Notes: generated by a model from the sequence alone, not told the origin. A stretch of 64,000 bases of DNA from SKGN01 sp050948865 (GCA_050948865.1 JBMNEQ010000002.1:202402-266401); one strand, 5' to 3'; counted from the first letter of the stretch, positions 1 through 7,829 are shown. Made by a program: numbers and translations.

Positions 1-171
1 CTTTATGTTTTCAACTTCTTCAAGATATTCTTTAAAATGATTAAAATTAAAACCTTGATATTTAATAGTATAAAGTAGTACAATATCATCAGAAAGAGAT
101 TTATCGTGTGCTATACTGGGTTTCTTATTTCGCTTGCCATGTACAAAACCAGGAGGTACCGCTTTTTTTAT
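1..171 (-). pseudogene. Transposase fragment (IS1202/ISNCY-like), 5' truncated, runs off the left edge
   Basis: Read on the minus strand, 171 to 1 is one open frame that contains PPGFVHGKRNKKPS and then a stretch ending YQGFNFNHFKEYLEE. This resembles the linker before the catalytic core of IS1202/ISNCY-type transposases, where an (L/F)VHGNRG-type motif is followed by a KYxGFNxxHF motif. No ATG, GTG or TTG start is present before an upstream in-frame stop, so the N-terminal helix-turn-helix part is missing and the copy is probably dead. The rest of the gene lies outside the window. Family assignment is from motif memory only. It abuts a decayed pilin gene, consistent with insertion damage. 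Confidence 0.5.
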
Positions 172-173
172 AA

Positions 174-655
174 ATGAATAAAAAGACGATCACTTTAGTA
201 GACTTACTAGCTAAAGATAGTTGTAATGCAACCCGATAATTTTAGCTATAGCCGTTCCTAGTATCTACTAGGACTTATTAGAAAAACAACGAGAAAACTC
301 GTGTTCATTCATTCTTAATTGTTAACCTGTCTCATTCATAGCACCTCAGTGATATATAAGAAATTACTTTTGAGATCATCATCAGAGGATAAGCACTTAA
401 GACAGTATCATAAGTTAAGCACTAGGTTATCAATTAAATACAAATTTAGCTAATGACATTGCCGATTTTGGAGGAAACCCTGATGATTATCAATGTTTTG
501 TAATTAATAGTGTTGATCCAATTACTGTTACAATTATAACTAAATCTACTAGTAAGTTTGGTCAATTAGGAGTAAAAAATGCTACTTTATCAAGTGTAAC
601 AGTTGCTAAAGATGGTGATGAGGGTTTTCCAGAAGCAAATTGTGGAGTTCAATAA
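174..655 (+). pseudogene. Decayed type IV pilin-like gene, paralogue of the 834-1211 gene
   Basis: An ATG at 174 starts MNKKTITLVDLLA, close to the intact pilin N-terminus MKKKGFTLVELLA, but the frame stops after 21 codons. At about 231-300 another frame gives IILAIAVPSI, matching the hydrophobic pilin helix of the downstream gene. The last part (about 425-655) encodes GGNPDDY and KFGQLGVKNATLSSV, which align with VNPDDY and KFDGWKVENATSSEV in the 834-1211 protein, and it ends at TAA 653-655. Frames are broken by stops and shifts, so this is a relic of a tandem pilin duplication lying beside a transposase remnant. Confidence 0.7.
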
Positions 656-683
656 TTAATAAAATAATTATAAAGTTTAATTT

Positions 684-726
684 AAAACTGTTAACAAGTA
701 ATATTGATACAGTTTTAATTTTTTTA
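684..726 (+). terminator. Rho-independent terminator after the pilin relic
   Basis: AAAACTGT (684-691) pairs with ACAGTTTT (709-716), followed by a T-rich tract. It would isolate the intact pilin gene from upstream transcription. Confidence 0.6.
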
Positions 727-733
727 AAATATT

Positions 734-760
734 AACTTTTTGTCACAATTTGACAAAGTT
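734..760 (+). promoter_or_regulatory. Inverted repeat upstream of the pilin promoter (possible operator)
   Basis: TTTGTCA and TGACAAA face each other across CAAT (about 739-757), extended outward by AACTT and AAGTT. The repeat sits about 15 bp upstream of the -35 box of the pilin promoter, a position compatible with a transcription-factor site. No factor is identified. Confidence 0.4.
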
Positions 761-774
761 AAATTAATAGAAAA

Positions 775-803
775 TTGACTATCTAAGATCCTTATGTTAT
801 ATT
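775..803 (+). promoter_or_regulatory. Sigma-A-type promoter for the pilin-like gene
   Basis: TTGACT (775-780), a 17-bp spacer and TATATT (798-803). The predicted start lies about 25 bp upstream of the GTG start codon at 834. Confidence 0.7.
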
Positions 804-833
804 GAAATTAGATATAGTTAAGGAGGAAGAGAA

Positions 834-1211
834 GTGAAGAAAAAGGGATTTACTTTAGTGGAATTACTCGCGGTCATAGTTATTTTAGCTATAATTTTAG
901 CTATAGCGGTTCCAAGTATTACAAAGTTAATTGAGAATCAAAGAAAAAGTGCTTTTGAATCTAGTATTAAATTAATTATTAAAAATTTAGAAGTGAAAAT
1001 TTTAGGGGATGAAGAATTTGATGTGACAGAAATAGATGAAGACAAATTAGGGGGTTTAGATGTTAATCCAGATGATTATAATGAGTTTTCTGCTCAATTA
1101 AATGAAGATAACGTTCTAACAGTAACTGCTACTGGAGCGGGTAAATTTGATGGTTGGAAGGTAGAAAATGCTACTTCTTCTGAAGTTAATGCAACAAAAG
1201 TTGAAGGATAA
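834..1211 (+). CDS. Type IV pilin-like (prepilin-type N-terminus) protein
   Basis: 125 residues. The N-terminus MKKKG/FTLVELLAVIVILA is a textbook prepilin leader: a short basic leader, cleavage between Gly5 and Phe6, Glu at mature position 5, then one hydrophobic helix to about residue 28. The remainder is an acidic soluble domain with a GAGKFDGWKV stretch near the C-terminus. The start is GTG at 834 behind a strong AAGGAGG. Such proteins are inner-membrane substrates of a prepilin peptidase and assemble into pili or pseudopili. A PilB-like ATPase and two further pseudopilins sit at 26-28 kb. The gene is monocistronic, with its own promoter and terminator. A decayed paralogue lies just upstream. 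Confidence 0.8.
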   Translation: MKKKGFTLVELLAVIVILAIILAIAVPSITKLIENQRKSAFESSIKLIIKNLEVKILGDEEFDVTEIDEDKLGGLDVNPDDYNEFSAQLNEDNVLTVTATGAGKFDGWKVENATSSEVNATKVEG

Positions 1212-1240
1212 AAGATATCAATTTAGATATCTTTTTTTTT
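1211..1240 (+). terminator. Rho-independent terminator after the pilin gene
   Basis: AAAGATATC (1211-1219) pairs with GATATCTTT (1226-1234), followed by a run of T. The hairpin begins at the stop codon. Confidence 0.8.
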
Positions 1241-1271
1241 ATATTTTTTGTATAATAAAGATGGTGATAAG

Positions 1272-2189
1272 ATGAAGTTATTAATAGGATCTCATGTTTC
1301 TTTTAAGAAAGAAGAGCAATTACTAGGTTCAGTTCAGGAAACTCTTTTCTATGGGGCTAATACTTTTATGATTTATACAGGAGCTCCCCAAAATACAAAA
1401 AGAGTTAAAATAGATTCTTTAAAAACAAAAGAGGCTTTAAATTTAATGAAAGAAAAAGGGATTAATTTAAATGATGTTATTGTTCATGCTCCTTATTTAA
1501 TTAATTTAGCTAATCATCAAAAAAACTATGATTTTACTATTTCTTTTTTAAAACAAGAAATAAAAAGATGTTCTGCTTTAGGTCTTTCTAAATTAGTAGT
1601 TCATCCTGGAAGCCATCTTGGTTTAGGTGTAGAAGAGGGTCTTAAGAATATTATAAAATCTTTAAATGAGGTTTTAGAACCTGATAATAAAGTTTTAATT
1701 TTATTAGAAACAATGTCTGGAAAAGGAACAGAATGTGGATTTACATTAGAACAATTAAAAAAAATAATTAGGGGAGTTAATTATCAAAACCAAGTAGGTG
1801 TTTGTCTTGATACTTGTCATATGCATGATGCGGGATATGATTTAAGTAATTTTGATCATATCCTTGATGAATTTGATCAGATTCTTGGTTTATCAAAGTT
1901 AGGTTGTATTCATGTGAATGATAGTAAAAATAAAAGAGGAACAAATAAAGATCGGCACGCTAACATTGGTTTTGGTTTAATTGGTTTTGATAATTTACTT
2001 CAAGTTATTTATAATAAACGAGTAAGTCATCTTCCAAAGATTTTAGAAACTCCTTATATTTCTAAAACAGAGAGGGAAAAGGCAAAAATTTATCCTCCTT
2101 ATAAGATGGAAATAAAAATGATTAAAGAAAAGGTTTTTAATCAAAATTTAATCGATGATGTTAGAAGTTATTATAAAAAAACAAAGTAA
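1272..2189 (+). CDS. nfo: Endonuclease IV (AP endonuclease)
   Basis: About 305 residues. Nfo-type DNA-(apurinic/apyrimidinic site) lyase cuts 5' of abasic sites in base excision repair using three metal ions in a TIM barrel. Visible family motifs are GSHVSF near the N-terminus, VVHPGSHLG, LLETMSGKGTE, CLDTCHMHDAGYD, CIHVNDSKN and the late ILETPY; these supply the His, Glu and Asp metal ligands. The in-frame GTG at 1248 would add eight residues, but MKLLIGSHVSF from ATG 1272 is the normal family start. The next gene, on the opposite strand, is DUF2624-like; in Bacillus subtilis nfo (yqfS) also neighbours such a gene (yqfT). Confidence 0.93.
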   Translation: MKLLIGSHVSFKKEEQLLGSVQETLFYGANTFMIYTGAPQNTKRVKIDSLKTKEALNLMKEKGINLNDVIVHAPYLINLANHQKNYDFTISFLKQEIKRCSALGLSKLVVHPGSHLGLGVEEGLKNIIKSLNEVLEPDNKVLILLETMSGKGTECGFTLEQLKKIIRGVNYQNQVGVCLDTCHMHDAGYDLSNFDHILDEFDQILGLSKLGCIHVNDSKNKRGTNKDRHANIGFGLIGFDNLLQVIYNKRVSHLPKILETPYISKTEREKAKIYPPYKMEIKMIKEKVFNQNLIDDVRSYYKKTK

Positions 2190-2209
2190 GTTTAACTTAT
2201 TTTGTTTTT
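2177..2209. terminator. Bidirectional terminator between convergent nfo and the DUF2624 gene
   Basis: AAAACAAAGTAAG and CTTATTTTGTTTT pair across a short loop, with T runs in both orientations. Both stop codons lie inside or beside the hairpin. Confidence 0.6.
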
Positions 2210-2446
2210 AAAATAAATATATAAGTTTTCTAATTTTGTATAAGTTTGAGAATTTAATCTTTCTTTTAATTCTTCTAAGATTGGTTTCGGGTTACCATAA
2301 TAAATAGTCCGCCAATGATTTTTAAGATAATCATAAATAATAGTTGTTTCTTCATTGGTTAAATTTATGCCATTATTTTTAGCGAATTCTTTAATATCTT
2401 TTAATTTTAGTTGTTCTATATATTCTTTTATTAAATATTCATACAT
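2192..2446 (-). CDS. DUF2624-like small protein (YqfT-type)
   Basis: 84 residues, acidic and basic helices with no membrane segment. The pattern LKDIKEFAKNNGINLTNEE followed by a tyrosine-rich helix and then ILEELKERLNSQTYTKLENLY resembles the DUF2624 family. That family is found beside nfo in Bacillus (yqfT next to yqfS), and this gene is convergent with nfo. The ATG at 2446 is preceded by AGAGGTGT. The function of the family is unknown. The assignment rests on remembered sequence pattern plus gene neighbourhood, so it is moderate. Confidence 0.6.
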   Translation of the reverse strand: MYEYLIKEYIEQLKLKDIKEFAKNNGINLTNEETTIIYDYLKNHWRTIYYGNPKPILEELKERLNSQTYTKLENLYIYFKNKIS

Positions 2447-2533
2447 ATAGACACCTCTAACTATATATATGAGAAAAATAAATTCCTATGTAAGAAAAAC
2501 ATAATATATAACATAATAAAAGAGGAGGGTTCA

Positions 2534-4612
2534 ATGAAAAGAAAACTTTATTATCAAAAACGGGATCTAAATTTAATTACTTATTATCGTTATAATATTA
2601 TAACTGGTGTAGTGGTTTTTGTTTTTTTAATTTTACTTATTAAATTAGTTATCTTACAAATAGGTAATATAGAAGCTTATCAAGAACAATTATTAAATTT
2701 AACTGTTAAAGAAGTAACTGGTTCTTCTGTACCAAGAGGAAGAATATATGATCGTAATTATAATCTTTTAGTTGATAATATTGGTTATAAGGTTATTTAT
2801 TATCAAAAACCAAGGGGAATTACATTAAAAGAAGAAATTGAACTTGCTTATAAGGTTGGTAAAATTATTGAACTTGATTATGAAAAGATTTTGCCTGATG
2901 ATTTAAAAAGATTTTGGTTAATTTTAAATCCTCTTTTAGGAGAAAAAAAGATTACGGAAAATGAGAATAGATTATTAGAAAGAAGAGAGTTAAAAAAGTC
3001 TGATCTTGAACAATTAAAAATAAAAAGAGTTACAGATGATGATTTAAAGGGTTTTAAAGAAATAGATAAGATTGCTGCTTATCTTTATACTTTAATGAAT
3101 AAAGGGTATTATTTTGATGAAAAAGTTATTAAAAATAAAGATGTTTCTGATCAAGAATGGGCTTTAATTGCTGAAAATACGCATATTTATCCTGGTTTTT
3201 CTTCTAAATTAGAATGGAAAAGAAATTACTTATATGGAGATTTATTAAGGGAAGTTTTAGGTAATGTTTCTACTAAAGAACAAGGAATACCTCTTGAATA
3301 TAAAAATGATTATTTAACTAAAGGATATGCTTTAAATGATCGAGTGGGTCTTAGTTTTTTAGAATTTCAATATGAGGATTTATTAAAAGGGGAAAAAACA
3401 CTATATAAAGTTAATCGTTTGAATCAATTAGAAATAATTGAAAAGGGAAAAAGGGGTCATGATTTAGTTTTAACAATTGATATTAAATTGCAACAAGCAG
3501 TTGAGGAAATTATAGCAGAAGAATTAAGAAAAGCGAAGGATGAATATAATACTGATTATTATAATAAAGCAATTGTTTTAATTAGTGATCCTTTAACAGG
3601 GGAAATTTTAACTTATGCTTCTAAACAAATAGTTCCTAGTGGTGATGATTATAAAATTTATGATTATACTCCTTTTATATCTTTAACTCCGATTGTGGCG
3701 GGTTCTGCAATTAAGGGGGCTTCAATGGCTGTCGCTTATAAAACAGGGGTTATAGATATTGGAACAAAGATGCTTGATGAATGTATTAAACTTAAACATA
3801 CTCCTAAAAAATGTTCTTGGCGGGATGGTTTAGGTGTTTTAGATGATATTCTTGCTTTACAATTATCTTCTAATTCTTATCAATTTAAAATAGCGATGAA
3901 AGTAGGAGGAGCTAAATATGTTTATAATGGTTCTTTAAATATTGATCTAAAAGCTTTTGATACTTACAGGGAAATGTTTGGTCAATTTGGTTTGGGAGTA
4001 GAAACAGGGATTGATTTACCTAGTGAGAGTTTAGGTTACAAAGGAAAAAGCACAGTTCCTGGTCATCTTTTAGATTTTGCTATTGGTCAATATGATACTT
4101 ATACTCCTTTACAATTACTTCAATATATTAATACGATCGCTAATGGGGGGGAACGTTATAAATTAAATTTATTAAAAGAAGTTTATGAACCAACTACTAA
4201 TTTAGAAAGAGGAAATCTTTTATATAAAGTTAGTCCAACATTATTAAATAAAGTAGATTTAGAAGAAAAGTATATAAAGCGTATTCAAGAAGGTTTTCGG
4301 GCAGTAATGAGTAAAGGATTAGGAGTTAATCAGATGGGTAATGTTTTAAATCCGGCTGGTAAAACAGGGACTTCTGAAAGTTTTCTTGATACTACAGGAG
4401 ATGGAGTAATTGATACTGATACTATTACAAAAACTTTTGTTGGTTATTTTCCTTATGAGAATCCGAAAATGAGTTTGGTAGTTATATCTCCTGATGTTAG
4501 TCATTATGGGTCTTCATCGTCTTATATTTCAGCTGTAAACACTAGAATTACAAGAAGAGTTTCGGAAATGTTTTCAAAATTATATGAAGAAGCTCTAAAA
4601 AATGATTTTTGA
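2534..4612 (+). CDS. Class B penicillin-binding protein (peptidoglycan transpeptidase)
   Basis: 692 residues. A basic cytoplasmic N-terminus, one membrane anchor (about 23-43), then the PBP dimerisation region with PRGRIYDRN (67-75), and a C-terminal transpeptidase domain. Catalytic motifs are SxxK as S391-A-I-K394, SxN as S445-S-N447, and KTG in AGKTGTSES near residue 612. Such enzymes cross-link stem peptides outside the membrane during elongation or division. The usual PGSxxKP context around the active serine is altered here to AGSAIKG. The ATG follows AGAGGAGGG. It is upstream of rpmG and efp but separated from them by its own-strand promoter at 4615. Whether it is the elongation or septal type cannot be settled from sequence alone. 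Confidence 0.9.
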   Translation: MKRKLYYQKRDLNLITYYRYNIITGVVVFVFLILLIKLVILQIGNIEAYQEQLLNLTVKEVTGSSVPRGRIYDRNYNLLVDNIGYKVIYYQKPRGITLKEEIELAYKVGKIIELDYEKILPDDLKRFWLILNPLLGEKKITENENRLLERRELKKSDLEQLKIKRVTDDDLKGFKEIDKIAAYLYTLMNKGYYFDEKVIKNKDVSDQEWALIAENTHIYPGFSSKLEWKRNYLYGDLLREVLGNVSTKEQGIPLEYKNDYLTKGYALNDRVGLSFLEFQYEDLLKGEKTLYKVNRLNQLEIIEKGKRGHDLVLTIDIKLQQAVEEIIAEELRKAKDEYNTDYYNKAIVLISDPLTGEILTYASKQIVPSGDDYKIYDYTPFISLTPIVAGSAIKGASMAVAYKTGVIDIGTKMLDECIKLKHTPKKCSWRDGLGVLDDILALQLSSNSYQFKIAMKVGGAKYVYNGSLNIDLKAFDTYREMFGQFGLGVETGIDLPSESLGYKGKSTVPGHLLDFAIGQYDTYTPLQLLQYINTIANGGERYKLNLLKEVYEPTTNLERGNLLYKVSPTLLNKVDLEEKYIKRIQEGFRAVMSKGLGVNQMGNVLNPAGKTGTSESFLDTTGDGVIDTDTITKTFVGYFPYENPKMSLVVISPDVSHYGSSSSYISAVNTRITRRVSEMFSKLYEEALKNDF

Positions 4613-4614
4613 AG

Positions 4615-4643
4615 TTGCTAATTTCTTTTAAATTTGCTATAAT
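4615..4643 (+). promoter_or_regulatory. Extended -10 sigma-A promoter for the 4705-5655 genes
   Basis: TTGCTA (4615-4620), a 17-bp spacer ending TGC, and TATAAT (4638-4643). The promoter starts directly after the PBP stop codon. Confidence 0.7.
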
Positions 4644-4704
4644 GCTTGTGTTATTGATTGTTTTAAAGAAATAATTAATACTAAATTAGAAGGGGGGAAG
4701 TATC

Positions 4705-4911
4705 ATGGAAAAAGAAAATAAATTGGTAGTTGTTTTTGTAATTATCTGTGCATTTTTTATGTTAACAACTTTTATTCCTGTTCCTAATACTTCAATAATG
4801 GTTAGTGCTGGTAAAAGGGGAATAGATAAAATAAGTAAATCAAAGCCTGTTAAGTATTATCACCGTAGTAAAGAAAGTTTTTATAATGATATTCGCCAAA
4901 TAGCATATTAA
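4705..4911 (+). CDS. Small single-pass membrane protein, unknown
   Basis: 68 residues from ATG 4705 behind AGGGGGGAAG. Residues 7-25 are strongly hydrophobic, followed by PVPN and a basic tail rich in Lys, Arg and Tyr. The segment could be an anchor or an uncleaved signal. It shares a promoter and short spacing (13 bp) with rpmG. I do not recognise the family. Confidence 0.6.
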   Translation: MEKENKLVVVFVIICAFFMLTTFIPVPNTSIMVSAGKRGIDKISKSKPVKYYHRSKESFYNDIRQIAY

Positions 4912-4924
4912 AAAGGAGGATCTT

Positions 4925-5089
4925 ATGGCAAAATCACAAAATAGAGAATTAGTAACTTTAATATGTTCTGATTGTAAGGAAGAAAATTATCGAACTAGTA
5001 AAAATAAAAAAAATACTACTGATCGTTTGGAATTAAAAAAGTATTGTTCAAGATGTCAAAAAACAACTCTACATAAGGAAAAGAAATAA
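4925..5089 (+). CDS. rpmG: 50S ribosomal protein L33
   Basis: 54 residues (ATG 4925, stop TAA 5087-5089) behind a near-perfect AAAGGAGG. The sequence begins MAKSQNRELVTLICSDC and carries two CxxC pairs (CSDC and CSRC), so this is the zinc-ribbon C+ form of L33. It also has the basic C-terminal Lys-rich tail typical of the family. L33 sits near the E site of the 50S subunit. Firmicutes commonly encode zinc-binding and zinc-free L33 paralogues exchanged according to zinc supply; only this one is seen here. It lies 8 bp upstream of efp. Confidence 0.9.
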   Translation: MAKSQNRELVTLICSDCKEENYRTSKNKKNTTDRLELKKYCSRCQKTTLHKEKK

Positions 5090-5097
5090 GGTAAAAG

Positions 5098-5655
5098 ATG
5101 ATAAATGTTAATGATTTAAAGACAGGTCTTACTATTATTGTTGATAATCATTTATATCAAGTTTTAGAATTCTTACATGTAAAACCTGGTAAAGGCAGTG
5201 CTTTTGTTCGAACAAAATTAAAAGATTTAAGAACTAAGGCTATTATTGAACATACTTTTAATTCTTCAATTAAAGTAGAAAAAGCGATTGTTAATAAACA
5301 AAAAGTTGAATATATTTATAATACTGGTCATGATTATGTTTTTATGAAATTAGATACTTATGAACAATTAAATATAAGTAAGGATCTGATTAAAGAAGAA
5401 ATAAAGTATTTAAAAGAAAATTTAAAAGTAGAATTATTATTTTTTAATCAGGAGTTATTAGGAATTAATTTACCTGATAATGTTGAATATCAAGTTATAG
5501 AAACTGAACCTGCTGTTCGGGGTAATACGGCGACTACTGCTCTTAAAGAGGCTAAAATTGAAACTGGTTTAATAGTTAAAGTTCCTTTATTTATCGAAGA
5601 AGGAGAAACAATTATTGTTTCCACTAAAGATTCTAAATATGTTTCAAGGAAATAA
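5098..5655 (+). CDS. efp: Elongation factor P
   Basis: 185 residues, full family length with the three beta-barrel domains: N-terminal KOW-like, a middle OB fold with AIVNKQKVEYIYN, and a C-terminal OB fold with VRGNTATTALKEAKIETG. EF-P binds between the P and E sites and relieves stalling at polyproline. The functional loop reads PGKGSAF with Lys32 at its tip, the position modified in bacteria that use lysine (5-aminopentanol in Bacillus) rather than the rhamnosylated arginine type. It follows rpmG closely and precedes spoIIIAH, an order recalling the efp-spoIIIA neighbourhood of Bacillus. Confidence 0.95.
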   Translation: MINVNDLKTGLTIIVDNHLYQVLEFLHVKPGKGSAFVRTKLKDLRTKAIIEHTFNSSIKVEKAIVNKQKVEYIYNTGHDYVFMKLDTYEQLNISKDLIKEEIKYLKENLKVELLFFNQELLGINLPDNVEYQVIETEPAVRGNTATTALKEAKIETGLIVKVPLFIEEGETIIVSTKDSKYVSRK

Positions 5656-5677
5656 GCTTTTAGGCTTGTTTTTTTTT
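5654..5677 (+). terminator. Weak terminator after efp
   Basis: A short AAGC/GCTT stem followed by nine T. The stem is only four to five base pairs. Confidence 0.4.
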
Positions 5678-5733
5678 GCATATTTTTTTCATGGTTTAAT
5701 ATAATATATTAGAATACTTGGGGAGGAGATAAA

Positions 5734-6228
5734 ATGATTAATAAACAAAGTTTATGGTTTTTAACTTTATTTAGTTTAATCTTAGTTTTAAGTGTTTATT
5801 ATATAACAATGCCATCAGAGTTATTATTAACAGATAAAGATCAGTTTAAAAATTTTAATGAAGGGCAAGTAAATATTGAAGAAAGTGAAATTCTAGCCGC
5901 TTTAAGATTAGAAAATGATAAGCAGCGTTTTGATACTCAAAAAGAATTAAAGATGGTTTTAACTAATCTTGAAGCTAGTGTTAATGAAAAAAATGCGGCT
6001 TATGAAGAATTAAAGGTTATTAGTGTTTTAAAAGGTAAGGAAGAAAAATTAGAGGCTAAGATTAAAGAAAAATTTTCTTTAAATGCTTTTATTAAGATTG
6101 ATAATAATCAGGTTCGAGTAGTTGTTGATAGTGCTGATCATGATACTAAATTAGCGAATGATATTATGAGAAGTATTCAAGAAGAGTTTCCAGAAAAGGT
6201 TTATATTTCGGTTAAATTTCAATCTTAA
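5734..6228 (+). CDS. spoIIIAH: Stage III sporulation protein AH (SpoIIIAH)
   Basis: 164 residues, shorter than the 218-residue Bacillus protein because the charged linker is reduced. The N-terminus, MINKQSLWFLTLFSLILVL followed by SVYYI, matches Bacillus SpoIIIAH almost residue by residue (a Trp in a KQ-x-W context, one membrane helix, then SVYYI). The C-terminal half has the YscJ/FliF-like ring-building fold pattern, including ALNA-like and VDSADHD stretches. In known systems it sits in the mother-cell membrane and binds SpoIIQ from the forespore, forming the intercellular channel. The ATG follows GGGGAGGAG. It lies directly after efp with no spoIIIAA-AG genes between. Confidence 0.92.
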   Translation: MINKQSLWFLTLFSLILVLSVYYITMPSELLLTDKDQFKNFNEGQVNIEESEILAALRLENDKQRFDTQKELKMVLTNLEASVNEKNAAYEELKVISVLKGKEEKLEAKIKEKFSLNAFIKIDNNQVRVVVDSADHDTKLANDIMRSIQEEFPEKVYISVKFQS

Positions 6229-6268
6229 ATATTTTTAAATTCTCTTTTTTTTTATTCAAATGTAATTC

Positions 6269-6295
6269 ACTAAAGTAATGTTTTTACATACAATA
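6269..6295 (+). promoter_or_regulatory. Sigma-K-like promoter for gerE
   Basis: The element AC (6269-6270) lies 16 bp upstream of CATACAATA (6287-6295), which fits the sigma-K -10 pattern CATANNNTA. In Bacillus gerE is sigma-K dependent, so both sequence and gene context agree. No sigma-A promoter of similar quality is visible. Confidence 0.5.
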
Positions 6296-6344
6296 TTATG
6301 AGTAAAAATATAAACCACCTCTACTAAAGAAAGTGAGGATCAAG

Positions 6345-6551
6345 ATGAATAAAGGAATACTAACGAAAAGAGAAAAAGAGATATTTGAATTGTTAGTTTT
6401 AAATAAATCAACTAAGGAAATAGCTGGGCAGTTAGGAATTAGTGAAAAAACTATTAGGAACCATATTTCTAATGCTATGCAAAAGCTAGATGTTAAAGGA
6501 CGAGCACAAGCAGTTGTGGAATTAATAAAACTTGGAGAAATTGTTATTTAA
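6345..6551 (+). CDS. gerE: GerE, late mother-cell sporulation regulator (LuxR-type)
   Basis: 68 residues consisting of one LuxR/FixJ helix-turn-helix. The core LTKREKEIFELLV, ISEKTIRNHISNAMQKL and KGRAQAVVELIKLGE is nearly identical to Bacillus GerE, including the recognition helix. GerE acts with sigma-K in the mother cell to switch on spore-coat genes and repress others. A GTG at 6333 is in frame, but ATG 6345 is chosen because GTGAGGA gives a ribosome site at proper spacing. It is flanked by a sigma-K-like promoter and a good terminator, so it is probably monocistronic. Confidence 0.93.
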   Translation: MNKGILTKREKEIFELLVLNKSTKEIAGQLGISEKTIRNHISNAMQKLDVKGRAQAVVELIKLGEIVI

Positions 6552-6575
6552 AAGGTCGTATTAACGACTTTTTTT
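6552..6575 (+). terminator. Terminator after gerE
   Basis: GTCGT (6555-6559) pairs with ACGAC (6564-6568) over an ATTA loop, then seven T. Confidence 0.75.
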
Positions 6576-6620
6576 CATTATTTTTATTATTTAAACATAT
6601 TGTTTTGTAGGAGGGACTTT

Positions 6621-7586
6621 ATGTTAAAACAAATATCATTTTCCAGAATAGGATTTGCTAGTATTATTTTGCTTTTATTATTATTATTTAGTATTTTTCC
6701 TAAACGTTCGGAGTATGGTTTAAATTTAGAAAAGAATATCAGTGTAGAATATATAAAAGAAAACTTTCTTCAAGAGATATTTTTATTAGATAATAGTAAT
6801 TATATAGCTCGAACTAGTGTTTTACTTACCGAAAAAACTACAGAAAAAAAGATAAGAGAAATATTAACTATTTTAATCAAAGAAGGAGAAAAGATGAGTC
6901 TAATTCCTAGTGGTTTTCAACCAATAATTCCTGTAGATACAAGAATCTTAGGAATAGATCTTTTAGATGATGGTGTAGTTAAGATAAATCTTTCTCAAGA
7001 CTTTTTAGATGTTAATGAAGAATATGAAGAAAAGATAGTTTCTGCAATTGTTTATAGTTTAACTAGCTTAAAGGATATTAAAGGGGTAATCTTATATGTA
7101 GAAAATGAATTATTATCAGTCTTACCAAAAAGTAATATTAAGTTGCCATCTCTTTTAACTAGGGATTTTGGAATTAATAAAACTTATAATTTAATAAATA
7201 CTTCTAATATTAAAGCTGTTAATGTTTATTATATAAATAGTTATGATGATAATTATTATTATGTTCCTGTTACTAAATACTCTAATGATGAGCGAGATAA
7301 AATAAAAATTATTATTGAAGAATTAACAAGTGGTCCTATTTATGAAACTAATTTAATGAGTTTTATCAGTAGTAATGTGGAATTACTTAATTATGAACAA
7401 CAAGATAAATCTTTTTTCTTAAATTTTAATAAATATATTTTTGATGATATTAAAGATAAAAAGATTTTAGAAGAAGTTTTATATACTATTTCCTTATCAA
7501 TAGGGGATAGTTATAATGTGCAAGAGATAATATTTTTAGTAGATAATGAAGAGATTGAAAAAAGTGTTATTGGGTCTATTGAATAA
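6621..7586 (+). CDS. gerM: GerM-domain sporulation/germination lipoprotein-like protein
   Basis: 321 residues. The N-terminal hydrophobic segment (about 9-27) anchors it, followed by two tandem GerM domains (about 70-165 and 195-300). Each has the VNLSQDF or FLNFNKYIF strand and a SAIVYSLT or VLYTISLS helix. In Bacillus GerM is needed for normal sporulation and germination, and it contributes to SpoIIIA-SpoIIQ complex assembly. ATG 6621 lies 8 bp after GTAGGAGGG; the upstream in-frame TTG at 6600 lacks a ribosome site. It does not show a clear lipobox Cys. Its position just after gerE fits a spore locus. Confidence 0.85.
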   Translation: MLKQISFSRIGFASIILLLLLLFSIFPKRSEYGLNLEKNISVEYIKENFLQEIFLLDNSNYIARTSVLLTEKTTEKKIREILTILIKEGEKMSLIPSGFQPIIPVDTRILGIDLLDDGVVKINLSQDFLDVNEEYEEKIVSAIVYSLTSLKDIKGVILYVENELLSVLPKSNIKLPSLLTRDFGINKTYNLINTSNIKAVNVYYINSYDDNYYYVPVTKYSNDERDKIKIIIEELTSGPIYETNLMSFISSNVELLNYEQQDKSFFLNFNKYIFDDIKDKKILEEVLYTISLSIGDSYNVQEIIFLVDNEEIEKSVIGSIE

Positions 7587-7607
7587 TACTTTTTTTTATT
7601 GTATAAT
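7579..7607 (+). promoter_or_regulatory. Sigma-A promoter for tRNA-Arg
   Basis: TTGAAT (7579-7584), a 17-bp spacer and a perfect TATAAT (7602-7607). It overlaps the gerM stop region and ends 19 bp before the tRNA. Confidence 0.7.
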
Positions 7608-7626
7608 GAATTTGTTCTGAAGAGTT

Positions 7627-7703
<77 letters not shown>

Positions 7704-7754
7704 GATTAAATTTAATTAAAGTAAATATATAGATAAAAAAGGGTTTTTGACAAA

Positions 7755-7790
7755 AAAAAGTAAATAAATGTCATTTACTCTTTTTTTTTT
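7755..7790 (+). terminator. Terminator after tRNA-Arg
   Basis: AGTAAAT (7759-7765) pairs with ATTTACT (7773-7779), followed by a T-run of about ten. Confidence 0.7.
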
Positions 7791-7829
7791 CTGTAATTAA
7801 TAGTATTATTATGCTAAGGAGGTAAAAGA

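Noticed and set aside
5490..5681. 63-residue minus-strand ORF across efp
   Set aside because: It lies antisense to efp, has no family resemblance and lacks a ribosome site.
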